Assembly: GCA_033238645.1 (NCBI GenBank)
Contig: BQXR01000005.1
Span: 62,001 to 126,000, forward strand
Direction of reading: 5' to 3'
From: Thiomicrorhabdus sp033238645
Lineage (GTDB): Bacteria > Pseudomonadota > Gammaproteobacteria > Thiomicrospirales > Thiomicrospiraceae
Length of the DNA stretch: 64,000 nt
In this document: positions 18,701 to 26,233 of the stretch, piece after piece
Numbering within the stretch: position 1 is the stretch's first letter
How the letters are laid out: each line of letters opens with the position of its first letter
The notes under the pieces: generated by a model
What the model saw: only the letters and a program-made list of their open reading frames with translations
Told to the model about the DNA's origin: nothing
Database searches by the model: none
Position numbers and translations under genes: made by a program

Positions 18701-19343
18701 ATCACTCAATACACCTGAATACCTCAGTCGCATCCACTCTCTACTACCAGAAGAGACCACGCTACAAAGCCGTTTAGAAAAGGCGATGTCAATGAGTAAT
18801 GATTTTTCTCACTGGTTAAATTTTGAATTTAGCGAAGAGCACGACTACTGCCATATTAGAGGTGAAAGCAATATCTTGCGATACCTACCAGTAAAAAGTG
18901 TTCTGTTCCGCTTTGAAGAAAATGATGTGCTAGAAGAGATATTAAGCAGTATCGCCGCCGCTAAGATGGTCGGTGCAACCGTGCAAGTCTCCATCCCCAA
19001 AGAGTACAACAGTATTGCCCTAACCTATTTAGAGGCACAAAAAGAAGTCTTACTCGATCACGAAGATCGCTTGATACACCAAGATGAAAATGAGCTTATT
19101 CAAACTCTAGCGAGCGGAGAGTGTGTAGAACGCATTCGACTTTTAAACCCAGAAAATGTATCCAAACCAATCTATAAAGCCATCACAGATAAAGCCCTCT
19201 ATATCGCCTCCGCTCCCTTTATCCCCCATGGCCGAATTGAGTTGATGCACTACTATATTGAGCAAAGCATCTCTAATAGCTATCACCGCTATGGTAACTT
19301 AGGCATTAAAGGATTTAATGCAGCCAAAGAAACCAAGGCTTAG
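15723..19343 (+). CDS. putA: Bifunctional proline dehydrogenase / L-glutamate gamma-semialdehyde dehydrogenase
   Basis: 1206 residues from ATG 15723, which has TTGGAG nine bases upstream; the open frame begins 15 bp earlier at a TTG that overlaps this Shine-Dalgarno. The PRODH barrel (roughly 150-440) oxidises proline with FAD. The aldehyde dehydrogenase domain (roughly 530-985) has PWNFPIAIPVGGVAAALAAG, catalytic Glu760 in SAETGGKDA and catalytic Cys794 in SGQKCSATS. A C-terminal extension of about 210 residues follows. The DNA-binding ribbon-helix-helix domain of E. coli PutA is absent, so it should not be self-repressing (type B-like). It converts proline to glutamate. Single gene; a GGGCAGGGGGGG run lies at 17833. 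Confidence 0.95.
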   Translation: MRITDKTFDSAKALAASWQAEIEESRQADEIKFHAAMQRMLQDPLNKTFLIELLDQSFRSGDSTRVTEQLEYIFSKYQHTSIFSHFEELLVWSFRHLGVYLPELSIPLFIKHLRNDIGTLVIKGENAPLNRHLKKRHRENTRINVNFIGESVLGEEEASARIQQYITALEQPNIDYLSIKISTIFSQIVPLAHHWSVNEVSKRLEVIYDAAIKNTFTNAKGETEAKFINLDMEEYRDVDITIDVLIHTLSKKKFHSLKAGIVLQAYLPDSLGNLKKLQVWAKQRVENGGSPIKVRLVKGANQEMELTEASLRDWPCTTYLTKAETDANYKCIMDFALDGEVTPYINIGIASHNLFDQALALLLAKQRGVEAFYTVEMLEGMSEAAYQHLKSQGLDVILYAPIATNATFTNAIAYLVRRFDESTAQQNYLCHSFGLKVNSPAWITLQNSYEEAIKTLPNLRLEPYRTQDRNNETNSLVQPAHSYLFKNESDTDFALPTNIKWAESIRDKWQHIGQNGGFNASPVIGGQAITFDSTELENDNKIEVIDKSQYHNKVIVGSYNPASAQDLQKAVAVAKDDPDGWRDLNIEQRQTVLMKVAVEFKEARADLIGIAAAEVGKVFTETDVEISEAIDFLNFYPYSAKKLAAIQGLEMQAKGVGLVVSPWNFPIAIPVGGVAAALAAGNTVILKPASDSVLCAYRLCECFWAGGVSQNTLQFAPCPGQLAGQHLVSNPDVNFVIFTGSEDTAQQMIKSRPDIQISAETGGKDATIVTALSDRDQAVKNVIASAFNNSGQKCSATSLLVLEREVYEDENFKKTLIDAAASLTVGSVWDLHNKIGSLANLPSGKLEKALSYLDQGEEWALAPTFADENPYLLKPAIRYGTNVGDFCHQNELFGPVLSVMCADNLEHAIEIVNATGYGLTSGLESLDEREQQLFTDKLKAGNLYLNRVTTGAIVTRQPFGGMGKSAIGSGKKAGGFNYITQFMNLSFKGTDALSLNTPEYLSRIHSLLPEETTLQSRLEKAMSMSNDFSHWLNFEFSEEHDYCHIRGESNILRYLPVKSVLFRFEENDVLEEILSSIAAAKMVGATVQVSIPKEYNSIALTYLEAQKEVLLDHEDRLIHQDENELIQTLASGECVERIRLLNPENVSKPIYKAITDKALYIASAPFIPHGRIELMHYYIEQSISNSYHRYGNLGIKGFNAAKETKA
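17833..17844 (-). repeat. C-run motif variant inside putA
   Basis: The + strand reads GGGCAGGGGGGG within the codons for WAGGV. It is a reverse-orientation variant of the repeat core (CCCCCCCTGCCC) and an exact match to the E. coli KOPS consensus GGGNAGGG. Confidence 0.4.
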
Positions 19344-19490
19344 TCATAAATAGCTAACTAAATTAGATTACCTATAGCGTATTAAACAGGCCTGTTATCA
19401 CAAGACTAAATAAATCTTACTCAGCTGCCAATTTCCACTACAATTAAGTTGAATGCGCCTTAACTAAGCTAACGACTCTAGGAATTTAGT

Positions 19491-19937
19491 GTGTCAGGAA
19501 CTCAATATCATACAGACGAATCTTTGTTACGAGAGCTAAAGGATATTAGCCGTGATACGGCCATTATAATGTCTCATAAAGTTCTCTTAAAACAGCTCCT
19601 TGAATATAAATACCTGCAAAACGATCTCTTTAAAAACAGTCAGTTTTCGAGTTTATCCGCCAAAGAAAAGCTACTCATCGTCAACGCCTTAATCGTCTTT
19701 AGACTAAGCTGTATCGACCATGTCCACTACTTTAACGAAAGCAAAATTGATTTTATTATGAATGAATTCCTACACGCTTATGAGGACTTTTTTCACATCA
19801 AACAGCATAACTTTATCGATTTTGAAGAGACCCTAAAAATTAATTACCCCAGTGCCATTCGCTGGATGAGCTTAATTGAGTCACAATCCAAGCTCAATAA
19901 ACAGCTTAAAGAGGCTGGTAAAGAGTGGGTACTATGA
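19491..19937 (+). CDS. Conserved hypothetical protein, operon partner of PilZ protein
   Basis: 148 residues from a GTG start with AGGA seven bases upstream. It is predicted mostly helical (KDISRDTAIIMSHKVLLKQL, KEKLLIVNALIVFRLS) with no signal peptide, membrane segment or recognised motif. It overlaps the PilZ-domain gene by the ATGA of its stop, so the two proteins are translationally coupled and probably work together. I do not recognise a family. A helical partner or regulator of the c-di-GMP-binding PilZ protein is a reasonable inference, no more. Confidence 0.7.
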   Translation: MSGTQYHTDESLLRELKDISRDTAIIMSHKVLLKQLLEYKYLQNDLFKNSQFSSLSAKEKLLIVNALIVFRLSCIDHVHYFNESKIDFIMNEFLHAYEDFFHIKQHNFIDFEETLKINYPSAIRWMSLIESQSKLNKQLKEAGKEWVL

Positions 19938-20953
19938 ACGATACTCAATACAAAGAACGCCGTCGCTATTTTCGTATTCCAACGAATATTGCTTTTCACT
20001 TTATTCAAAGTCCTGATGATATTGATCAAAGTAATAAATCATTTATTGACTTCTTTACCGATGATATTGGTTACACCCCCTACTGCTTTGAAGACTATAT
20101 TAAGAGCCGTAAAGCCTCTTTTAAAATAGATATTGCTGATTATCTATCCAATAAGCCTGAACACAAAGCCGTCGAAGATGCCTTTTGGACAGTGAGCAAA
20201 AAAATCAAACTGTTCGAGAACTCCTTAAAGATGATCTCAAATGGAGAATCACCCTATAACAACCGACTCTTTATGACACAGTTTCGCAAGCTGTCAAAAG
20301 AGATCCCTCTGGATGAAATCCTTGGTAATGTCAAAACCAAGAAAATCCTGAAAAATTTTGATGACAAAATTCTCTATCATTTGAACATAGTAGACCGTGT
20401 TGCAGAAAACTCCACCCTTGATGAAATCTACTCTGAAAATTTTGAACGAGATTTTGATATTGAATATGACATGATCTCTTTAAAAAGAATCTACAAAGCT
20501 AATCACTCTGTTTTGGCCAAACTTTTTATACTCCTTCATGATCAGTTAGAAGAGATCATTCGTGTCTTTAATGATGTGGTCAATGGCAGAACCATCAGTG
20601 GCAGACCAGACCTTTGGAGTATTAGGAATATAAACATATCTGCTGGTGGCATTGGCTTTAACACCAATTACCGGCTAGAAGAAGGAATGATTCTAGATGT
20701 ATTTTTCACTTTAGAGGGGGTTAAAGACCCTAAAGGTGAAACCATCAAAATGCATAAAAAAGTCAAAGTTATTCATGTTGAAGAGCAGGAAAGCACCTAT
20801 TACATAGGTACAATGCTTTTAGGGGCAAAATCAAAAGAGATCGACATGTTAAACGCATTTGTTTTCAATCAAGAGATCTCACAGAGTATGCAATTTGTCT
20901 CTGAGCTTCCAGAGGATATTTGGAACGATTTTGATTTTCTCGACCTTGAATAG
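19934..20953 (+). CDS. PilZ-domain protein with split c-di-GMP motif
   Basis: 339 residues from ATG 19934, which overlaps the upstream stop by four bases; the open frame extends 9 bp further up without a ribosome site. The first PilZ motif RRYFR is at residues 10-14. The second, NISAGG (D/NxSxxG type), is at 234-239, about 220 residues away instead of the usual 20-40. Between them lies a mostly helical segment (KAVEDAFWTVSKKIKLFENS, DDKILYHLNIVDRVAENS). The arrangement suggests a PilZ barrel interrupted or preceded by a large helical insertion, possibly for oligomerisation. Binding of c-di-GMP is likely but depends on how the halves come together. Confidence 0.75.
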   Translation: MNDTQYKERRRYFRIPTNIAFHFIQSPDDIDQSNKSFIDFFTDDIGYTPYCFEDYIKSRKASFKIDIADYLSNKPEHKAVEDAFWTVSKKIKLFENSLKMISNGESPYNNRLFMTQFRKLSKEIPLDEILGNVKTKKILKNFDDKILYHLNIVDRVAENSTLDEIYSENFERDFDIEYDMISLKRIYKANHSVLAKLFILLHDQLEEIIRVFNDVVNGRTISGRPDLWSIRNINISAGGIGFNTNYRLEEGMILDVFFTLEGVKDPKGETIKMHKKVKVIHVEEQESTYYIGTMLLGAKSKEIDMLNAFVFNQEISQSMQFVSELPEDIWNDFDFLDLE

Positions 20954-21259
20954 AGGCATCTAATCTGGGGCAGCCGTATCCCCCCCCTGCTCAAAAGCCC
21001 CTTGAGAGTACAAAACGGCTCCCCATACTTAGAGTACTTTTAATATATTTGCAGTGCCTGCTTTTAAAAAAAAACTGGCAGAAAAAGACTATCTCCACCC
21101 CTCACTATCCTAGGTCGATACAACTCCAACTGATTACTATCATCAAATCTCATCATTTTTCTACCAATAACTTTTATCTCTCTTGGCTCTGAAACAGACC
21201 AAAAAAAAAGCCTAATAATGGCATAATAAGCCTACTAAAATTTATAAAAAAGAGCTGCT
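20954..21259. other. Intergenic region, 306 bp
   Basis: Spacer between the PilZ gene and pyrC with a long-form dispersed repeat at 20980-21015. I see no ORF and no clear terminator hairpin. Confidence 0.55.
20980..21015 (+). repeat. Dispersed repeat, long form
   Basis: C8 TGCTCAAAAGCCCC followed by TTGAGAGTACAAAA, 26 bp after the PilZ gene stop. This copy combines the TGCTC core with the second block, so the short and long forms are one family. Confidence 0.78.
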
Positions 21260-22306
21260 ATGAAAGAACTAACCATCACCCGTCCAGACGATTGGCACCT
21301 ACACTTACGCGATGGTGCTGTACTAAATGACCTAGTACCAGTAACCGCGCGTAATTTTGAACGTGCGATTATCATGCCTAACCTTATGCCGCCAGTTACC
21401 ACAACAGAGTTGGCTTTAAGTTACCGTGAGCGTATTCTGGCAGCAAAACCTAAAGGTAGCACTTTCCAACCGCTAATGACACTCTATCTGACCAACAACA
21501 CTAGCCCAGAAGAGATTCGTAAGGCAAAAGCCTGTGGTCACATTTATGGTTGTAAGCTTTATCCAGCAGGAGCAACCACCAACTCTGATAGCGGTGTTAC
21601 CGATGTTGCCAACATCTATCCAGCGTTAGAAGCAATGCAAGAAGTGGGTCTACCTCTATTAGTCCATGGAGAAGTCACCGCTTCTCATGTCGATATCTTT
21701 GATCGTGAAGCGCTATTTATCGAAACTGTGATGGCACCACTGCTAAAACGCATGCCAAACTTACGCGTGGTGTTTGAGCACATCACCACAGCCAATGCCG
21801 CTGAGTTTGTGCGCAATGCAGGTGATAACATTGCCGCAACCATTACCGTGCAGCATTTGCAGTTAAACCGTAATGATATGTTAGTCGGTGGCATTCGCCC
21901 GCACCACTACTGCCTACCCGTCCTAAAGCGTGAGACACATCGTCAAGCCTTAGTTTCAGCAGCGATCAGTGATAATGGAAAGTTCTTCCTAGGCACAGAC
22001 AGCGCACCCCACACTAAAGACAACAAAGAGAACGCATGTGGTTGTGCAGGAATGTATACCGCACCTGCCGCCATTGAGTGGTACGCAGAGATCTTTGAAG
22101 AAGCAGGTGCTTTAGATAAGTTAGAAGGCTTTGCCAGCCATTATGGGCCAGACTTCTATGGTCTACCACGTAATAGCGAAACCATCACGCTGGTCAAAGA
22201 GCCTTGGAAGATGGCAGAACACCTACCACTAGCCGATGACCAGATCGTACCGTTCCGTGCGGGTGAAACTATTCAGTGGCAGGTTAAGTCAGTTGATTTA
22301 AGTTGA
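21260..22306 (+). CDS. pyrC: Dihydroorotase
   Basis: 348 residues, the usual length of the class II, E. coli PyrC-type enzyme. It catalyses reversible cyclisation of N-carbamoyl-L-aspartate to dihydroorotate in pyrimidine synthesis. The metal-binding DDWHLHLRD is at 10-18; the carbamylated Lys is expected in CKLYPAGATTNS, and VHGE, FEHITT and LGTDSAPHTKDNKENACG supply further ligands. The AAAGAGCTGCT segment precedes the ATG. A single gene followed by a strong terminator. The assignment is secure. Confidence 0.96.
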   Translation: MKELTITRPDDWHLHLRDGAVLNDLVPVTARNFERAIIMPNLMPPVTTTELALSYRERILAAKPKGSTFQPLMTLYLTNNTSPEEIRKAKACGHIYGCKLYPAGATTNSDSGVTDVANIYPALEAMQEVGLPLLVHGEVTASHVDIFDREALFIETVMAPLLKRMPNLRVVFEHITTANAAEFVRNAGDNIAATITVQHLQLNRNDMLVGGIRPHHYCLPVLKRETHRQALVSAAISDNGKFFLGTDSAPHTKDNKENACGCAGMYTAPAAIEWYAEIFEEAGALDKLEGFASHYGPDFYGLPRNSETITLVKEPWKMAEHLPLADDQIVPFRAGETIQWQVKSVDLS

Positions 22307-22356
22307 TCTAGCCTTTATTACTTTTAACTAAAAACTATATTGAAAGAACCAACTTT

Positions 22357-22383
22357 GAAACCACCCTTGCGGTGGTTTTTTTG
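22357..22383 (+). terminator. Rho-independent terminator of pyrC
   Basis: AAACCACC / GGTGGTTT stem around CTTGC followed by T7, 50 bp after the pyrC stop. Confidence 0.9.
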
Positions 22384-22420
22384 TGTCTGTTTGTAATGGT
22401 CAAGTATTTCTGTAGGCTTC

Positions 22421-23152
22421 CTAAGCTAAACTAACTGGGGTCGGTGAGTCCGCTTTCTTTTTACGCCAGCCTGTTGGTCTTCCTACCTTATTAGGCACCA
22501 TTCTACGGCCAGTAATCGCTTCAATCTCTTGCTTAAATCGGTCATTACCAAGAGCCATTCCTTTCCTTGTCGCCTGCTCAATATCTTCAATCAACCTAGC
22601 TTCAATGACATGGCATTTAAATAACCCCCTATAATTGCTTTGGCGTTGTTGATCATTATCACCCAACTGTAAATACAACTGATGCGGAGTGCATAATTTA
22701 GAGCCTTTACCAAGAGCATTAACCTGATAACTAGACCACACATATTCTGATGGCTCTTTCACCATATCCGCTGTAACGGGGTTCAGCTCAATATAACGAT
22801 AAAGCTCTAACAAATAAGACTCTTCTTGAACTAAACAAGATTTATAACGTCCTTCCCATAAAGTACCTGAACGACCATATTGATGATTAAAGTAACGAAC
22901 ATAATGCCTTCCAACAGATTGCATCATTTTGCTGATAGCACCCTCTTCTTTAGCTGTGCATAGCAAATGTATATGATTGGTCATTAAACACCATGCATGT
23001 ATTTCTACATGGCATTTTCGAGAATACTCAATTAACCAACCTAAATAAGCCACAAAATCAGACTCATCAGTAAATACCACTTGATGATTATTACCACGCT
23101 GATAAACATGAACAGGAATACCAACTGGTGCAACACGAGCTAATCTAGCCAT
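22421..23152 (-). CDS. REP-associated tyrosine transposase (RAYT), Y1_Tnp family
   Basis: 243 residues of the IS200/IS605-related Y1 transposase group. The HUH motif is NHIHLL (His60, His62). The helix with the nucleophile is SYLLELYRYIELNPVTADM, where Tyr118 or Tyr120 is the candidate; NNHQVVF and GTLWEGRYKS complete the RAYT pattern. RAYTs cut single-stranded DNA at REP palindromes and are usually single-copy, domesticated genes. Flanking sequence has a 14-bp perfect palindrome just upstream of the start but no obvious IS200 ends. Its target repeats are unknown; the dispersed C-run repeat in this window is one candidate to test. Confidence 0.85.
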   Translation of the reverse strand: MARLARVAPVGIPVHVYQRGNNHQVVFTDESDFVAYLGWLIEYSRKCHVEIHAWCLMTNHIHLLCTAKEEGAISKMMQSVGRHYVRYFNHQYGRSGTLWEGRYKSCLVQEESYLLELYRYIELNPVTADMVKEPSEYVWSSYQVNALGKGSKLCTPHQLYLQLGDNDQQRQSNYRGLFKCHVIEARLIEDIEQATRKGMALGNDRFKQEIEAITGRRMVPNKVGRPTGWRKKKADSPTPVSLA

Positions 23153-23183
23153 TTCATACCATTTTTTTGAATTATCTTAATAC

Positions 23184-23197
23184 AGGTGAATTCACCT
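23184..23197. repeat. 14-bp perfect palindrome upstream of RAYT gene
   Basis: AGGTGAATTCACCT reads the same on both strands. It sits between the methyltransferase stop and the RAYT start and could be a regulator or transposase binding site. Confidence 0.5.
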
Positions 23198-23199
23198 AT

Positions 23200-23880
23200 C
23201 TACACCCCTTTCTTCCTCATAGTTACACGAAATAGTTTTCTTGGTAGTGAACCCTCTTCAAACTCATCAATTTCAACAATTTCATAACCTTTAGATAATT
23301 GTTCTACTTTTTCTTTTGAAAAGAAATGCACAATAAAACCACCAACCTCATACATATCTTCTCCTTGATGAATTCCTGTCCCGTAGTCAGCATCACCTAC
23401 ATGTCTTACTGTATAAATATTTAATCCGTTAGATTTTAATACTCGTCTAATTTCACTATTTAGATACTCTAGTTCTTTTGTTGTTAGTGCCATGCAGTAA
23501 AGCATATGAGAATAACAGGCATCGAACGTTTCATTTTCAAAGGGCAATGGATTTCTAATATCATGAGTTTTTGCTATAACAAGTTTAGAGAGACCTTGCC
23601 TATCTGCTTTTTCGTTAATAGCCTTAACACCAGATTCTGAATAATCCAATACCTGTACCTGTAAACCATTTTGAGCAAAGAACATGGTATCACGCCCTTG
23701 ACCAGCCCCCAGCTCAAGAATATTTTTTACCCCTTCTTCCATAAATATTTCGGCTGCTTTTGATGCGGAATGACTCCGAAGGTCACCAAACATCTCTGGC
23801 TTACTCGAGAGCATTTTCTCCCAGTGTTGTTCTTGCTTAGATAAATTTGATTTTTTTACATCGAATATTTTTTTCATCAC
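23200..23880 (-). CDS. Class I SAM-dependent methyltransferase
   Basis: 226 residues. The SAM-binding motif I is ILELGAGQGRDTMFFAQNG around 54-72, followed by an acidic residue in VQVLDYS and motif IV-like ESFDACYSHMLYCM. The Rossmann-type arrangement is that of broad-specificity class I methyltransferases (Methyltransf_11/25 type). The substrate cannot be told. Translation starts at ATG 23880, overlapping the upstream SHOCT gene stop by four bases (ATGA), so the two are co-translated. It belongs to a small accessory patch with the RAYT gene and the attC-like hairpin. Confidence 0.82.
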   Translation of the reverse strand: MMKKIFDVKKSNLSKQEQHWEKMLSSKPEMFGDLRSHSASKAAEIFMEEGVKNILELGAGQGRDTMFFAQNGLQVQVLDYSESGVKAINEKADRQGLSKLVIAKTHDIRNPLPFENETFDACYSHMLYCMALTTKELEYLNSEIRRVLKSNGLNIYTVRHVGDADYGTGIHQGEDMYEVGGFIVHFFSKEKVEQLSKGYEIVEIDEFEEGSLPRKLFRVTMRKKGV

Positions 23881-24122
23881 ATGATGTCTCTTTTCATCTG
23901 TTCAAACTCTTCCTTCGTAATCTCACCTTTAGCATATCGTTTTTTTAGAATGTCCAAAGCCGATTGTGAATTATGAGGTATATCGTGAGATTGATCTGTT
24001 CCATGCCATGGCGGTCTAAAACTACCACGACCAAAAACAAGGTAAACAACTACCAGCATTACAGTAATGCCAATAATTGGGAATACCCACATTCCACTCA
24101 TCCAAAAATATTCAGGCCCCAT
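23877..24122 (-). CDS. Small membrane protein with C-terminal SHOCT domain
   Basis: 81 residues from ATG 24122, preceded by GGAG seven bases upstream; the longer open frame to 24185 would run through the hairpin and is not supported. One transmembrane segment is at about 11-29 (VFPIIGITVMLVVVYLVFG). The C-terminus LDILKKRYAKGEITKEEFEQ is the SHOCT motif, a short helical oligomerisation domain often tethered to membranes. The stop overlaps the methyltransferase start. The gene begins 28 bp from the large hairpin, as a cassette gene would follow an attC site. Confidence 0.82.
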   Translation of the reverse strand: MGPEYFWMSGMWVFPIIGITVMLVVVYLVFGRGSFRPPWHGTDQSHDIPHNSQSALDILKKRYAKGEITKEEFEQMKRDIM

Positions 24123-24149
24123 ATAAAGTCTCCTATGTTTTATTGCACC

Positions 24150-24197
24150 TAACGTCCCGCGTTGACAGGAGCGAAGCCCTGTCAACGCGGGACGTTA
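24150..24197 (-). repeat. 20-bp perfect hairpin with attC-like layout
   Basis: TAACGTCCCGCGTTGACAGG (24150-24169) is perfectly complementary to 24178-24197 around the 8-base loop AGCGAAGC. On the minus strand the outer box GTTAGGT fits the integron core consensus GTTRRRY. Inner boxes TGTCAAC and GTTGACA sit where attC L boxes would be. No T run follows, so a terminator is less likely. It lacks the extrahelical bases normal in attC, and no integrase is in the window. Confidence 0.6.
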
Positions 24198-24559
24198 ATC
24201 AGGCATGTTTGCCTTGATATTGAGCAGGCCTGTCAAAATGACAGATTACACGCTATTAGCTGTATAACCTGTCACTCTTCTGATAAACCTGAACAGATAC
24301 TACCTAAAGGTTAACTCTACTGCAATAAAGACGTATTACCATGAGTTTTTTCTTATTATTCTTTAAAAAGAACAATTCGAAATCCATCCCTCAATAATCC
24401 CTAGTATGGAGGTACTACACTCGACTTAACGCTTATAAATACCCATAACAACCAGTAAATATGAGCTATTACTTTCAATTGATCCCCCATAAGGGCATAC
24501 TGGCTTTAGATTTACGAGATTACGTATTACCGACACATATAAACTTTGGAGAAAGTATC
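24198..24559. other. Intergenic region, about 360 bp
   Basis: AT-rich spacer between the hairpin and the Lys-rich microprotein gene. It includes a short imperfect repeat around 24228-24250 (CAGGCCTGTCAAAATGACAG). I see no gene in it. Confidence 0.5.
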
Positions 24560-24658
24560 ATGAGTAAGGGACAAGACAGTAAGAAAAACACTAAGAAGCA
24601 ACCGCTTTTAACGCCAAAAGAGAAGAAAGCAGCTAAGGCAGCTAAGAAGAATAAATAA
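24560..24658 (+). CDS. Lys-rich microprotein (32 residues)
   Basis: ATG 24560 has TTGGAG nine bases upstream and encodes MSKGQDSKKNTKKQPLLTPK followed by EKKAAKAAKKNK. The open frame extends to 24461, but the upstream part lacks a ribosome binding site and resembles spacer. Very basic, disordered proteins of this pattern (MSKGxDxKKxxKK...KEKKAAK) occur across bacteria with no assigned function; binding to nucleic acid or ribosomes is a guess. A strong terminator follows, so the gene is a complete unit. Confidence 0.75.
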   Translation: MSKGQDSKKNTKKQPLLTPKEKKAAKAAKKNK

Positions 24659-24688
24659 GTGTTTTACAGGTTCAACTAAGCACGTAAC

Positions 24689-24719
24689 AGCCATCGAGTC
24701 TTTTCGGTGGCTTTTTTTT
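24689..24719 (+). terminator. Rho-independent terminator after Lys-rich microprotein
   Basis: AGCCATCG / CGGTGGCT stem (one T-G pair) followed by T8. Confidence 0.9.
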
Positions 24720-24777
24720 GTGAATCAAAATAGCACTAGAATCATATTTAGCCAAACAGCAATCCCCAGCAATGCCT

Positions 24778-24790
24778 CCCCCCCTACTAA
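24778..24790 (+). repeat. Dispersed C-run repeat, short variant
   Basis: C7 TACTAAAA. The TGCT core is changed to TACT, as in the copy at 62986. Confidence 0.5.
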
Positions 24791-24901
24791 AACAATAGAA
24801 ATACTTAACCATTAAGGTATACTCCCACACCATCAAAAGTCATTTTTGTATAGATGATTTAACACACGAACTTTTTCACAATTGCATTTGGAATAAACAA
24901 C

Positions 24902-25333
24902 ATGGATCAACAAACAGAAGCTGATAATAAAACATGGATGTTTATTTTCGCTGCTTGGCTCATCGCCGCCCTCTCTACGCTTACCAGTCTATTCTTTAGC
25001 GAGATCATGGAACTAGTACCTTGCGTATTGTGCTGGTATCAACGTATTTTTATCTTTCCGCTATCAATCATTCTGCTAATGGGACTTTTCCCACTGGATA
25101 GAAATGTGGTACGTTATGCACTGCCACTTGCGGTGATGGGGCTGTTGTTTACCATTTACCATATTCTGCTGTTTTATGGTTTGATCCCTGAGAGCATGGA
25201 ACCTTGCACACAAGGTATTTCTTGTAAGGATGACAGTATGATCCTGTTTGGTTTCTTACCGATTCCCTTGCTGTCTCTGGCAGCATTTTCTGCTATTACT
25301 ATTTTATTACTAAAGGCTAGAGTTAAATCATGA
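24902..25333 (+). CDS. DsbB/BdbC-type disulfide bond formation protein
   Basis: 143 residues with four membrane segments. The quinone-proximal pair CVLC (Cys41, Cys44) in PCVLCWYQR and a second pair, Cys102 and Cys108 in EPCTQGISC, match the DsbB/BdbC pattern. It reoxidises a periplasmic thiol oxidase and passes electrons to quinone. It is shorter than E. coli DsbB (176) and closer to the BdbC type. The stop overlaps the start of the DsbA-like gene (ATGA), so the two form a dedicated redox pair. Confidence 0.9.
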   Translation: MDQQTEADNKTWMFIFAAWLIAALSTLTSLFFSEIMELVPCVLCWYQRIFIFPLSIILLMGLFPLDRNVVRYALPLAVMGLLFTIYHILLFYGLIPESMEPCTQGISCKDDSMILFGFLPIPLLSLAAFSAITILLLKARVKS

Positions 25334-25983
25334 AAAAAAATCAAATCATTATCGCAGCTGTATTTGTTATGCTGGGCATCTTTGCACTGGCGACCTATAT
25401 TTATAGTGCTCAACAAACAGAAACTAAAACCCAGTTAGCTGCACAAAACACCAGTGCTTTCATCGCTGATCACTCTCCCCGTAAAGGAAACCCGAATGCG
25501 AAGGTAACGATTGTTGAGTTTTTTGACCCTGCTTGCCACACCTGTAAACAGTTTCACCCTGTGATTGTGGATCTACTGCAAAAGTATCCTGCTAAGATTC
25601 AGCTAGTCGTTCGCTACTCACCTTTTCATCAGGGATCTGATCAAATGGTGGCGATTTTAGAAGCATCACGTAAGCAGAACAAGTTTTGGGATACGCTAGA
25701 ACTCATGTATGAAACCCAGGATAACTGGGCGATTAACCATCAAGCCCGTGCGGATCTGTTTTGGAGTTACCTGAAAACCACTAAACTTTTAGACATGGAA
25801 CGCATGATTAAAGACTTAAATGATCCAGCTATTGGGCAAGTTATTCAGCAAGACCTAGCGGATGGAAAAACATTAGGGGCTAACAAAACGCCAACTTTCT
25901 TTGTAAACGGTAAGCCACTACCAAGCTTTGGTTATGACCAGTTGATCAATCTAGTCAATAATGAGCTGGAAGCGAACTATTAA
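25330..25983 (+). CDS. DsbA-like periplasmic thiol:disulfide oxidoreductase
   Basis: 217 residues. One N-terminal hydrophobic segment (residues 6-25) serves as signal anchor. A thioredoxin fold follows with active site CHTC (Cys69-Cys72) in FFDPACHTCKQFHPV and the cis-Pro loop in NKTPTFFVNG. A helical insertion between them is typical of BdbD/DsbA-like proteins. It introduces disulfides into exported proteins and would be reoxidised by the DsbB-like partner that overlaps it. The specific clients are unknown. Followed by a strong terminator. Confidence 0.9.
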   Translation: MKKNQIIIAAVFVMLGIFALATYIYSAQQTETKTQLAAQNTSAFIADHSPRKGNPNAKVTIVEFFDPACHTCKQFHPVIVDLLQKYPAKIQLVVRYSPFHQGSDQMVAILEASRKQNKFWDTLELMYETQDNWAINHQARADLFWSYLKTTKLLDMERMIKDLNDPAIGQVIQQDLADGKTLGANKTPTFFVNGKPLPSFGYDQLINLVNNELEANY

Positions 25984-26014
25984 TTAAGCTAATCGTGTAT
26001 CAAGTACGACCAAA

Positions 26015-26041
26015 AAAGGGAGCTTTATAGCTCCCTTTCTT
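26015..26041 (+). terminator. Rho-independent terminator of the dsb pair
   Basis: AAAGGGAGCT / AGCTCCCTTT perfect stem, TTAT loop, T-rich tail. Confidence 0.92.
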
Positions 26042-26233
26042 TTTACTTAAAAATCTGTAACTTGAGTACATCTATCTATAAAACTATAATGGAATAAAAG
26101 GCTTATAAAAAAGTTGTCGTACATTTTCCTTTAAGAGACGTTGATTATCAATGGCAACTTTCACTATAAGTAATCATTTTTGTGTCTCTTACACACTTAT
26201 TAATCTGCTAGATAACTAATAAGGAGAGTCGAT

